NCBI GenBank assembly: GCA_003218475.1
Contig: QHNR01000132.1
Span: forward strand, 1-58,051
DNA from: Verrucomicrobiota bacterium
GTDB lineage: Bacteria > Verrucomicrobiota > Verrucomicrobiia > Chthoniobacterales > UBA10450
Length of the DNA: 58,051 nt
Direction: 5' to 3'
Shown: positions 8,528 through 15,757 of the stretch, one piece after another
Numbering within the stretch: the stretch's first letter is position 1
Layout: the number at the start of each line of letters is the position of its first letter
Program-made: the position numbers and the translations under genes
The notes under the pieces: model-generated
Database searches by the model: none
What the model saw: the letters and a program-made list of their open reading frames with translations, nothing else
Told to the model about the DNA's origin: nothing

Positions 8528-8577
8528 ACATCCTCGGATGAACACTGCGCGATGCCGCTTAGAAAGCCTTCCGCAGA

Positions 8578-8895
8578 ATGAACAAACTCGACAAACGACC
8601 ACCGGAGAAACTTCCCGATCCCTGGCTATTTGATAGCGAGTCGCTCCTACGCGAACTGGACCGCTGCCGCGAATTAGTTCTGGATATTTCCATTGCCCAT
8701 CCGCACCAAACACACTTCGATATTAACATTGCCGTTGATGCGCTCTGGAACCTACGAGAAAACCTCCGGTATCTTCTCGCATTACACCGCGAAGGCCAGC
8801 GCGCATTCGCCAAGCACAGCCCCGAGGCGGAACAGAAACCGCAGAAGAAAATTGCGCAGCCAACACAATCAAAAATCCTTCGGATGAAGGCATAG
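8578..8895 (+). CDS. Small protein of unknown function beside a Rep-like gene
   Basis: 105 residues, rich in Leu, Arg and Glu, predicted largely helical (PDPWLFDSESLLRELDRC, then ALWNLRENLRYLLALHREG) with a Lys/Gln-rich tail. There is no signal peptide or membrane segment. It is about 100 bases downstream of a near-consensus promoter with a palindrome and a leader hairpin, and it converges with the HUH-type replication gene. That setting suggests a partner or regulator in a small mobile replicon. I do not recognise the family. Confidence 0.6.
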   Translation: MNKLDKRPPEKLPDPWLFDSESLLRELDRCRELVLDISIAHPHQTHFDINIAVDALWNLRENLRYLLALHREGQRAFAKHSPEAEQKPQKKIAQPTQSKILRMKA

Positions 8896-8909
8896 TTCAC
8901 CTGAAGGAA

Positions 8910-8932
8910 CCCGGCTCGCTCCGCTCGCCGGG
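8910..8932. terminator. Possible bidirectional terminator hairpin
   Basis: CCCGGC (8910-8915) pairs with GCCGGG (8927-8932) between two convergent genes. There is no clear T-run, so it may only be a hairpin. Confidence 0.3.
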
Positions 8933-8972
8933 ATCCCTCGCGGTGACCAAAGCGCTTCCGCGTATAATGAGT

Positions 8973-9464
8973 TTACGACGAAAGCGGCGACATTCTCCTG
9001 GCCACCGTTCGAGTTTCTCGCATTTCCGCCCAGGCGCCTGGACTGATGTAGATCCAGTCCGCCCGATTGAACTTGCGCAACTCGTATGTATTCGCGCCCT
9101 CGCAATCTGCCGCTGACGAGAAACGCCCCTTCGAAAGATATCTGCTCACATCGCCCGGCGCGTAAGGGTCATACAGACGAACGTGTGCGATCCCGTGTTT
9201 CCACGTGTTTATCATTGCAAAGCACGTACTCGGATTGATCGATCGCTCCGGAAATCGTGAAATTAAGATATGGCAATGTGGCAACCCTCCGATCTCGCCG
9301 CGCTCCCACCGAACCACGAACGCCAACTGCTCGAGCGGATCTGCAACCCCTGGCCGCACCGTTCGCGCCCAATGCCGAAGCCAACGGGTCACATGAGTCC
9401 GCCTTTTACGTGCACAACTACGCGCCCGACCGCTCCACGTCAGCGTGCAGAAAAACTCCCACAC
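8973..9464 (-). CDS. HUH-type rolling-circle replication initiator-like protein
   Basis: 163 residues from a GTG start. It shows the three Rep motifs in order: FCTLTW (motif 1), ERGEIGGLPHCHILI with the metal-binding HxH (motif 2), and DVSRYLSKG with a Tyr and a Lys three residues later (motif 3, the nicking tyrosine region). This layout is that of replication proteins of small ssDNA phages and plasmids. The same frame continues upstream of the GTG as coherent protein (NWYWKKPRYGGGSATEW) to a TGA. One extra base at about 9534 separates it from an ATG at 9535-9537, so the native start may be frameshifted. A consensus promoter sits just upstream. Active element or relic cannot be decided. Confidence 0.7.
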   Translation of the reverse strand: MWEFFCTLTWSGRARSCARKRRTHVTRWLRHWARTVRPGVADPLEQLAFVVRWERGEIGGLPHCHILISRFPERSINPSTCFAMINTWKHGIAHVRLYDPYAPGDVSRYLSKGRFSSAADCEGANTYELRKFNRADWIYISPGAWAEMRETRTVARRMSPLSS

Positions 9465-9553
9465 AATTAGCTTGAGCAGCCATTCCGTCGCGGATCCCCC
9501 GCCATACCGTGGTTTCTTCCAATACCAGTTCGATCATCGTACCCCAACGCAAC

Positions 9554-9582
9554 AGTATAGCACATAAATAGCTGTTTGTCAA
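9554..9582 (-). promoter_or_regulatory. Consensus sigma70 promoter for the Rep-like gene
   Basis: On the minus strand: TTGACA (9582-9577), a 17-base spacer, then TATACT (9559-9554). The ATG at 9537 is only about 17 bases beyond the -10 box, so the leader is very short. The surrounding DNA is AT-rich compared with the rest of the window. Confidence 0.8.
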
Positions 9583-9700
9583 GTATTTATCCATATTTTT
9601 ACACATATTTCGCGCTACATCAGAACCACAGGAATTGATTTTTTCCGTGCGAAAGCCGGCATTCGAGGCAGGGTCGGATTGCCATAAGAAGCGCCCTTAG

Positions 9701-9726
9701 TTGGGGGAAACCACGTTTTCCCCCAA
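9701..9726. other. Strong hairpin with 10-bp arms
   Basis: TTGGGGGAAA (9701-9710) pairs perfectly with TTTCCCCCAA (9717-9726) across a 6-base loop. It lies between the 3' end of the protease gene and the Rep promoter. It may be a terminator for the protease or a nick/origin hairpin. No U-run follows. The rest of 9607-9813 shows nothing. Confidence 0.5.
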
Positions 9727-9813
9727 ACCCCTTTCCTCTAGGGGGAACAGTTCTTAGCCTACCTCTGAGGGCAAGGCCTGACGCTCTAAAGCTCAAAATT
9801 CTGGGACTGGCGG

Positions 9814-10614
9814 CTAAAGCATCGTCGGCGGACGCGTGATAGTTCCGTCCTCACCAATGAATCTGCTGGGCGCAATTATCACGTCATAATGGGGTGGTCC
9901 ACCACCAGCGCTTACAATTCCCACCCATTCTATTCCCCAATCCCTAAACGCGAACACCGGACCACCGCTGGCACCAGGCAACTCGAAACTCGCCAGAGAT
10001 GGTACGGCAGCGGTGCGGAATTTATCAGGCGGATTACCGGGGATCCGAATCGTGACTCCGGCCGATCCTACAATTGCGGCCCCCTGCATGTAAACCATGC
10101 CTATAATGTTGTAGCGTTCATCGTCAATTCGTAAGTCTTTTGGATACCCACAGAGCGCCAGCCGGTCGCCAGTGACCACTGCTGATCGTGGATAAGGCGG
10201 CTGTGGAAAAAATTCTTTCTCATCAGGCTTGAGGTTCTCGATTCCAAGACCACCGAATACCGCCAAATCCAAGTCTTGGTCTAGGGACACAGGCTTTGCT
10301 CCAAAGATGGGAATCGCATGATTGCGATCTAGGTAGAAAATGAGGCAGCGACCAGGTCGCTCGCGTAGCCGCTCTTGAAACGCAGCCCACACGTGATGCG
10401 CAGTCACGAGGAATTTGCCGCTATCAGTCTGCCACAAGAAGGCTGACCCCCCGCAAACTTTGAAGTCGACCTTGCCCGGCTCTGCATCATCTGGGTAGTC
10501 GACCAACCAAAGCGCGATGCAAAACTGCCGGAGAATCTGCATCAGCACCGGCCGCGACTGTTCCTTCCAATCATCTACTCCTACCTCCATTCGAGGCAGC
10601 TTGCCGTAAAACAC
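9814..10614 (-). CDS. Trypsin-like serine protease domain protein
   Basis: 266 residues with a chymotrypsin-fold triad: His in GKFLVTAHHVW, Asp in DQDLDLAVFGG, and Ser in PGASGGPVF. No signal peptide or membrane segment is evident, so it is probably cytosolic, unlike DegP-type proteases, and no PDZ domain follows. The GTG start at 10614 is the longest; ATG at 10590 (MEVGVDD) is an alternative. It lies within the accessory stretch next to the Rep-like element. Standalone cytosolic trypsin-like domains sometimes act as effectors in stress or defence systems, but nothing here proves that. Confidence 0.75.
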   Translation of the reverse strand: MFYGKLPRMEVGVDDWKEQSRPVLMQILRQFCIALWLVDYPDDAEPGKVDFKVCGGSAFLWQTDSGKFLVTAHHVWAAFQERLRERPGRCLIFYLDRNHAIPIFGAKPVSLDQDLDLAVFGGLGIENLKPDEKEFFPQPPYPRSAVVTGDRLALCGYPKDLRIDDERYNIIGMVYMQGAAIVGSAGVTIRIPGNPPDKFRTAAVPSLASFELPGASGGPVFAFRDWGIEWVGIVSAGGGPPHYDVIIAPSRFIGEDGTITRPPTML

Positions 10615-10646
10615 TGCACGCGGTCAACCACGATTCCGTAAAAAAC

Positions 10647-10658
10647 TATATGTCATAT
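10647..10658. repeat. 12-bp direct repeat TATATGTCATAT, right copy
   Basis: Identical to 8391-8402. It lies just upstream of the protease start on the minus strand, where a promoter would be expected. Confidence 0.35.
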
Positions 10659-10692
10659 CGAGTCCCTGCGCAGTGCGGCTTCCATCGATTGG

Positions 10693-11007
10693 TTAGGCCT
10701 CCTCAATCATCTGAATCATCAAACTCCGGTGGCTCACCCAGCCTCCTAGTTTGTGCTCCTGCGCGTACTTTGCAGCCTGAGTGACCTTGTTCACAAAAGC
10801 GTCGTCATCGGTTTGTGATACTTCCAACTTTTGGCCGTCGCCACTTGTCTGGGTCGCGGGATGAATGCACCCCTTACGAACTAACTCCAGATTCAGGCTC
10901 TCTTCACCGTCAACTACCCATACGAACGTAAGTTGGGTCTTAGGATCTGTGCTAAGATCAAATAAGAACGGGCAGGAAGAGAAACGCGAGGATTTTGGGT
11001 AATCGTT
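10693..11007 (-). pseudogene. 5'-truncated nuclease-like (SNase-like?) fragment
   Basis: An open frame of 104 codons ends with TAA at 10693-10695 but has no usable start codon before about its middle. It reads DPKTQLTFVWVVDGEESLNL, then ELVRKGCIHPATQ and AAKYAQEHKLGGW. The pattern of a VWV strand, LNLELVRKG and a late AxxAQxxKLGxW is reminiscent of staphylococcal-nuclease-like domains, though the catalytic N-terminal part is absent. Best read as the surviving 3' part of a gene, or a gene with a frameshift near 11007. Low confidence on family. Confidence 0.4.
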
Positions 11008-11011
11008 TCAT

Positions 11012-11701
11012 TCAGTTCTGAGAATCCTGCTGGTACTTTTGGCTTTCCTCTTCCGAAAGTTGCTGAGTCTTAACAATTTTCAACTTCCCAGCTTCGTCGA
11101 ATTTCAAAGTAAAGAGAAAGTCGACGCGAATAGTCTTCCCAGTTTCCTCCCCATCTTCTTCGTAAGCGTAGACAATAACTGTATCGGGATCGGTCCACTC
11201 ATGCACTTTTGCCACGATCTCTGTCGCGGCAGTCGCCTTTGCCTTTATGTGTTTTTTTGTTCGTTCTACCGCCAAACCGCCGCTGACGGCTTTCGAGATA
11301 GCCTTTGAAATCGGATTGGCTTTCGCGAGCGATTCCAACATTTCCCATTTGTCATCGTGTAGTTCATAGAATGCGAGCGTCTCGTAGAACGCATGCGCTG
11401 CCGGCTGAGAGAAATTGAAAGCGAAACGCTTCGAATCCGGTGCCCATGCGATGTTCGAGCGTTTTGAATATTTGCCGTAAACGTTCAAGTCACCATCGAG
11501 GTCCACCACGGTTTCATTGGTGCCGGCCTTCACCACTTCCGGTGCGCATTCGTACTCGATGGATTGAGGGCAGTCATATTCCCACTTCTTGTCTGGTGAC
11601 AGGTTCTTTAACTCGGACGACGACGGCGATTGCGCGTGCATTTGCGCACACAACCCTAAACACGCATATAACACTGCGATTAAGACGAATCGTGAACTCA
11701 T
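11012..11701 (-). CDS. Secreted protein of unknown function
   Basis: 229 residues with a clear signal peptide (MSSRFVLIAVLYACLGLCA). The mature part has SPDKKWEYDCPQ and SNIAWAPDSKRFAFNFSQ, phrases typical of single beta-propeller-like (TolB/WD40-type) blades, then a Lys-rich stretch and a beta-rich C-terminus. No catalytic motif is visible. It is the last of a run of minus-strand secreted proteins (11012-12597) with small gaps, possibly co-transcribed. Confidence 0.7.
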   Translation of the reverse strand: MSSRFVLIAVLYACLGLCAQMHAQSPSSSELKNLSPDKKWEYDCPQSIEYECAPEVVKAGTNETVVDLDGDLNVYGKYSKRSNIAWAPDSKRFAFNFSQPAAHAFYETLAFYELHDDKWEMLESLAKANPISKAISKAVSGGLAVERTKKHIKAKATAATEIVAKVHEWTDPDTVIVYAYEEDGEETGKTIRVDFLFTLKFDEAGKLKIVKTQQLSEEESQKYQQDSQN

Positions 11702-11749
11702 AATGGCGCGCTAAATGGCGTTTACGCGTAAACGTCTTCCGGCGCGTAG

Positions 11750-11998
11750 TCAACGCTCGTGACTTTGAGAAATCTCGCTTGCGCCGAGATCCTTAAGAGC
11801 TAGATCCGCCTGTCTTTTCTCAAGATCGACAATTCTTTCATTGGAGATGCGTTTACCGGTGAGCGCCTTCGCAATTTCAGAACCACATTGAATACCGCTG
11901 AAGCCATCGGATCCGGCAAAGGCGTTGGTAACTAACCAACCCGTAACGAGAAGAAGAATGCCAAGTTTCATGTTCCCAGCGTGGCACCCGAACTTCAT
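11750..11998 (-). CDS. Small secreted protein of unknown function
   Basis: 82 residues. The ATG at 11998 overlaps the stop of the upstream lipoprotein gene (ATGA), which suggests translational coupling. An inner ATG (MKLGILLLVTGWL) nine codons on would give a more compact signal peptide ending ...NAFA. The mature part of about 54 residues is charged and helical (NERIVDLEKRQADLALKDLG). Not a recognised family. Confidence 0.6.
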   Translation of the reverse strand: MKFGCHAGNMKLGILLLVTGWLVTNAFAGSDGFSGIQCGSEIAKALTGKRISNERIVDLEKRQADLALKDLGASEISQSHER

Positions 11999-12597
11999 GG
12001 CTCTGCTTGGAAATTCCAGGCTGCGACAATGTACTGCGAGCCTTCTGATTGCTTTATGAGGTGGAGCCCGACGTGCGCGTTACGTTTCTTGGAGAACCTG
12101 GCTTTGCAAACCAGCTCGGTATGAATTCCTGAGCCTATTGTGTTGGCTGCAAGCTGATCTTGGGGAGATATCGTGGTGGTCTTCGCCCTCAGTACCTCGT
12201 AACCTTTAAAATCGCCAAAGTCCCTGGTCACATGTTCGAAGTTCTGAGTCACCAGTTTGTTTTTCGATTCGCGCCACATTTCCAGACTGCCCTCCGGAAG
12301 TCTCGACTGGTCTTGAGGTGATAGGTAGAAGGATAGAGCCTGCAGTGTAGCGATATCTTTTGATTTCCACGCGTCAAAATACTTGTCGAGAAACTGTTGA
12401 CAGTCGGCTGGAACAGAGGCGGATGGCCCCTCCTTGCCCTTGGTACATGCAAGGAGAAGGACGACAAGAAAAAGCAAAAATGTTGCGATGTAGGGTCGGT
12501 TAATGAGCCCAGTTTGCGCCGTTCTTGCTCTCGCGTCTAGGGTGCAGGTTCGAACGAGTTGAGTCCCAGGACCGTCGTAAACAATTGATAATATCAA
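11995..12597 (-). CDS. Lipoprotein of unknown function
   Basis: 200 residues. A hydrophobic segment ending in the lipobox LLLAC (residues about 47-51) marks an outer-membrane or periplasmic lipoprotein. The true start may lie closer to this segment than the ATG at 12597, since about 35 residues precede it. The mature domain (QQFLDKYFDAWKSKDIA, then LVTQNFEHVTRDFGDFKGYE) looks like a small NTF2/DUF4019-type fold, with a helix followed by strands. It overlaps the next gene by ATGA. Confidence 0.65.
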   Translation of the reverse strand: MILSIVYDGPGTQLVRTCTLDARARTAQTGLINRPYIATFLLFLVVLLLACTKGKEGPSASVPADCQQFLDKYFDAWKSKDIATLQALSFYLSPQDQSRLPEGSLEMWRESKNKLVTQNFEHVTRDFGDFKGYEVLRAKTTTISPQDQLAANTIGSGIHTELVCKARFSKKRNAHVGLHLIKQSEGSQYIVAAWNFQAEP

Positions 12598-12795
12598 AAA
12601 ATTGAGTTTGCATCGTCTCTAGTCGCAGATACCCGCAGGCGTCATTCCTCTTTGGGATTGCTTTGATCCGTCCGCAAAGCTCTTTATGTCATGTAAGGTC
12701 GCGAGGTGTCGTGTTGATTGTTTGGCACGGCTGCCAGTAGTCGGCCTGCTCAGATACGCGTACGAACTGCCGCACCCGCAGTGATTACCACTACC
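12598..12795. other. Gap with no recognised feature
   Basis: About 200 bases between two minus-strand genes. I see no ORF with coding character, no RNA gene and no strong hairpin. It probably contains the promoter of the lipoprotein gene. Confidence 0.5.
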
Positions 12796-13482
12796 TCATT
12801 CCAGCTTATCCATCTTCGTCATGTGGCCGTGCCGCGGCGATTGCGACGACGTTTGAGCCGCAACGATCGAAGGCTTTTTACCAGGGAAACGTGCTCGCAC
12901 CGCATCTATACACGTATCGCGCGATATTGGTCCGCCAAATCGTAATCGATCGTATCGCGTAAAAGGCGGCTCAAGCTGATCAAGCTCGTCTACCAGACAG
13001 TGAAGTAATTCCAACCAGTCATCGTTCTGCGGTTCCGGTTTTGAGACTGCTGCGGTGATTGCTTTTACAAGCTCGTCTTTGCGTTGCATTGTTTCAGGCA
13101 AGACGTCACGCAGACATACAAAGTGTCCCCGGAGATACCCGTCCCATTCTCGAATCGCATCCCCGCCTGATCTAAACTGGTGACCGAACCATTCGGGCAG
13201 CTGGTCGTAACCACCTGCTCGGCGAGGCAGCTCAAGAAGATCGCGCGCGACCATCTGCGTTCCGTCACTGCGTATGTAGCTTGGCAGCGGTAATCGGTTA
13301 GCAAGCATCAGCCGACGGAGCTCGGATGCGTGGATACCCGTTTGTTCCGCCAAAGCTTCTAATGGAACGTACCACTTATTCACGTAGATATCGTCCTCAG
13401 GGGTCATAGGATGAGTGCCGTTTACGGCATAAAAGCGAGCAGCGACTGCACTGCGCAATTCAGAATCATCAATATGTGTCAT
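12796..13482 (-). CDS. DUF6058-like protein of unknown function
   Basis: About 228 residues from MTHIDDSEL (ATG at 13482). The longer frame from 13608 adds 42 Arg-rich residues that do not look native. It carries NKWYVPLEALAEQTGIHASE, a helix-turn-helix-like N-terminal part, then ANRLPLPSYIRSDGTQM and LPEWFGHQF. This order recalls the DUF6058 family, annotated in databases as a natural-product-associated protein, but I recall it only from memory. There is no signal peptide. It lies in the accessory stretch just downstream of a small unknown gene. Confidence 0.6.
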   Translation of the reverse strand: MTHIDDSELRSAVAARFYAVNGTHPMTPEDDIYVNKWYVPLEALAEQTGIHASELRRLMLANRLPLPSYIRSDGTQMVARDLLELPRRAGGYDQLPEWFGHQFRSGGDAIREWDGYLRGHFVCLRDVLPETMQRKDELVKAITAAVSKPEPQNDDWLELLHCLVDELDQLEPPFTRYDRLRFGGPISRDTCIDAVRARFPGKKPSIVAAQTSSQSPRHGHMTKMDKLE

Positions 13483-13614
13483 GGGTTTTTGCGGTCGTCC
13501 GCTTCGACCCAAGCGATGAAACGCAATTGTAGTTGTACCGGGCGGTTCTTGCGCGTATTCACGACGTGGAACTTTGGAATGGGCTAAGTGGGCCAGATTT
13601 CCCGCCAACCTACA

Positions 13615-13827
13615 CTAAAGCGTTTCAATCTTCGCGGTGCGCTTGTCGGCAAGATAGGTCCAAACCCGCCTTGCACCTTCGCCTTGCTTGATCCTGATAA
13701 TCGACCCCGACCCGCCATCAGTGCCGACGCCGCTGAAATGCAAAACCAGATACTCGCCTGTGCGCTCTGCGTATGTGAGGTGATCAAGATTTATGATGCG
13801 ACCGTCCGGCGTGCTCACAAGATTCAT
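13615..13827 (-). CDS. Small protein of unknown function
   Basis: 70 residues: MNLVSTPDGRIINLDHLTYA, then EYLVLHFSGVGTDGGSG and a C-terminal RRVWTYLADKR. The alternating hydrophobic pattern suggests an all-beta small domain with a final helix. It has no signal peptide. It is 132 bp upstream of the DUF6058-like gene on the same strand, so the two may be co-expressed. Family not recognised. Confidence 0.55.
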   Translation of the reverse strand: MNLVSTPDGRIINLDHLTYAERTGEYLVLHFSGVGTDGGSGSIIRIKQGEGARRVWTYLADKRTAKIETL

Positions 13828-13930
13828 CGTGAGTAGTGACTATCAGGTCTCGGATAAACACACAACGGAAAAAGAATTTCTGTCCGAGTCGATCGGTAGT
13901 GCTGACCGGTTGTCGGTTGGCCGTCCGGGT

Positions 13931-14040
13931 CGCCTCGCCCTTTGCAAGAGAGAGGGGGAGGGTTGATTTCAACCCGGTTGACGCTCGTAACGAGTACCCC
14001 TCACCTTAATTCTCTCCTCTTCCGCCAAGGGGAGAGGCGA
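13931..14040. repeat. Inverted repeat of the GGGGAGAGG family
   Basis: Begins CGCCTCGCCC...GAGAGGGGGAGGG and ends CCCCTCACC...CCAAGGGGAGAGGCGA. Related copies are at 39866-39979 and, inside a gene, at 46571-46655. The rest of 13828-14174 holds nothing recognisable. Confidence 0.7.
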
Positions 14041-14174
14041 CCGAAGAGGTGGCACTCGAACTGACAATAACCGAACATCACCGAGTCGATCCAGCTTCCT
14101 TACGAGTACAGTTTTGGCTGTGAAGACGGCACTGCTGCGATCGTAAAAACGTCTGCGGCCTTGTGACGGCTGAT

Positions 14175-15041
14175 TCAGACGTTGCTCCCGCTCCACTTCA
14201 GCTTTTGGCGAACTACGCTGAAGAATGAGGCTTCGGGCAACGAGGCCAGCGGCAGCGTTTTCCTGGCTTTGCGAATTGTCACTATTGATCCTCGCTCAAC
14301 GTGGATCGGTTTTCGCCCATCCATGGTAAGGAAAACTGGATAATCGGGATCGCTTGCCTCGATCTCGATTATCGACTGTTGCGCAACAATGATCGATCGG
14401 TTGGTGAGAACGTGCGGGCAAATCGGCGTGATCACGAAAACCCCGGACTCGGGATCGAGAATCGGTCCACCAGCCGACAACGAGTACGCCGTCGAACCGG
14501 TCGGCGTCGCGACGATCAACCCGTCAGCATTGAACTCAGTGAGCGGTTCGCCATTGACTCGTGTGCACAAGAGGACAAGGCGGGAAAGTTCGCCGCGACT
14601 TAACACGGCATCGTTCAACGCGATCATTTTGCCCGTTCTTTTGTCGCCCAGGCTAACGCGCGCTTCGAGTAGCGCCCGCTGACTGAAATTGATCCGGTCT
14701 CGGGCGATGCATTCCACGGCTTCCCGATACGTCGATGAACTTGCACAAGTTAGAAAGCCTAGCGAGCCAACGTTGATGCCGAAGATCGGCTTAATATTCT
14801 CACCAAGTTGGCCTACGACGCGTAGAATGCTTCCGTCGCCTCCCGCTACCACCAGGAGATCTGCCGCGGCTCCCAATTCGGCCAACGAATACCCTAATTT
14901 CTTTCCAGCAAATTGAGCTGTCTCCTTTTCGAACAGGATCGAGATTGAATACCGGGCGAACTCCTGGGCAATTGCGTTGGTCAGCTTGGCAACGCCTGGT
15001 TTTCCCGTGTGTGCAATTAACCCAATCGTTTTCGCATGCAT
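14175..15041 (-). CDS. nadK: NAD kinase
   Basis: Cytosolic ATP-NAD kinase that makes NADP. The diagnostic GGDGS motif is at about residue 68, and FNADGLIVATPTGSTAYS with the conserved NxDG and TPTGSTAYSLS is near residue 168. The length of 288 residues is normal. Its start (ATG at 15041) lies inside the last 25 bases of tlyA, in another frame, so the two are likely translationally linked. tlyA and nadK adjacency is common in bacteria, which supports both calls. Confidence 0.95.
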   Translation of the reverse strand: MHAKTIGLIAHTGKPGVAKLTNAIAQEFARYSISILFEKETAQFAGKKLGYSLAELGAAADLLVVAGGDGSILRVVGQLGENIKPIFGINVGSLGFLTCASSSTYREAVECIARDRINFSQRALLEARVSLGDKRTGKMIALNDAVLSRGELSRLVLLCTRVNGEPLTEFNADGLIVATPTGSTAYSLSAGGPILDPESGVFVITPICPHVLTNRSIIVAQQSIIEIEASDPDYPVFLTMDGRKPIHVERGSIVTIRKARKTLPLASLPEASFFSVVRQKLKWSGSNV

Positions 15042-15757
15042 GCAAAAAATTCCTGATTTCCGTCCGCGCCTTTAACGGCAGACGGAACAATTCCAGTCAC
15101 CACATGGCCCAGCTTCGTCACAAAAGCGACAATCTTGTCTTGCGCCTTTTGGTGCAAGTCCTGATCGCGGACGATTCCGCCTTTTCCCACTTCAGCGCGT
15201 TGCAGCTCGAACTGCGGTTTGATCAGCGCCAGAATCACTCCAGTCGAGGTTATCAGCTCGAATGCATTCGGCAGGATTAAGGTCAACGAAATGAACGAAA
15301 CGTCGATCACGCAAACATCTACGAGCTCCGGAATGTGCTCACGTGAAAGAGACCGTGCATTGATTTTTTCGAGAACAACCACGCGTGGATCGTTGCGAAG
15401 CTTCCAATCCAATTGGCCGTGGCCGACGTCAACCGCATAAACTTTGTGGGCGCCACGCTGTAACATGCAGTCGGTAAACCCGCCGGTCGAGGCGCCAATA
15501 TCCAGCGCCGTCTTGCGGCGTACGTCGATGTTAAAATGCTCGAGAGCGGCTTCCAGCTTCAGCGCACCTCGGCCGACGTATTTTCGTGTGGGCTTGAGTG
15601 TGATCGCCGCTTGTTCATCGACAAGCTCTGATGGCTTTGCCGCACTCCGAGTGCCGATCATCACGTCGCCGGCCATTATTGCTCGCTGCGCTTGTTCGCG
15701 ACTTGCGAACAGCCCCTTTCCCACGAGAAGCTGATCAAGCCGTAATTTCTTCGACAT
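15017..15757 (-). CDS. tlyA: TlyA-family rRNA 2'-O-methyltransferase
   Basis: The N-terminal S4 RNA-binding domain (KLRLDQLLVGKGLFASREQA) is followed by a FtsJ/RrmJ-type SAM methyltransferase: DIGASTGGFTDCMLQRGA is the SAM loop, with VCVIDVSFISL and LIKPQFE after it. TlyA proteins methylate ribose of rRNA cytidines and in some species were described as hemolysins. The start at 15757 (MSKKLRLDQ) is preferred over 15775. It overlaps the bioA 3' end by about 23 bases and the nadK start by 25, making a compressed bioA-tlyA-nadK run. Confidence 0.92.
   Translation of the reverse strand: MSKKLRLDQLLVGKGLFASREQAQRAIMAGDVMIGTRSAAKPSELVDEQAAITLKPTRKYVGRGALKLEAALEHFNIDVRRKTALDIGASTGGFTDCMLQRGAHKVYAVDVGHGQLDWKLRNDPRVVVLEKINARSLSREHIPELVDVCVIDVSFISLTLILPNAFELITSTGVILALIKPQFELQRAEVGKGGIVRDQDLHQKAQDKIVAFVTKLGHVVTGIVPSAVKGADGNQEFFACMRKRLG

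Noticed and set aside
8319-8633. 104-codon plus-strand frame over the promoter region
   Set aside because: It runs through the palindrome, promoter and leader hairpin, and its translation looks random.
12541-12575. GGTTCGAAC resembling a tRNA T-loop
   Set aside because: No matching acceptor, D or anticodon arms around it.
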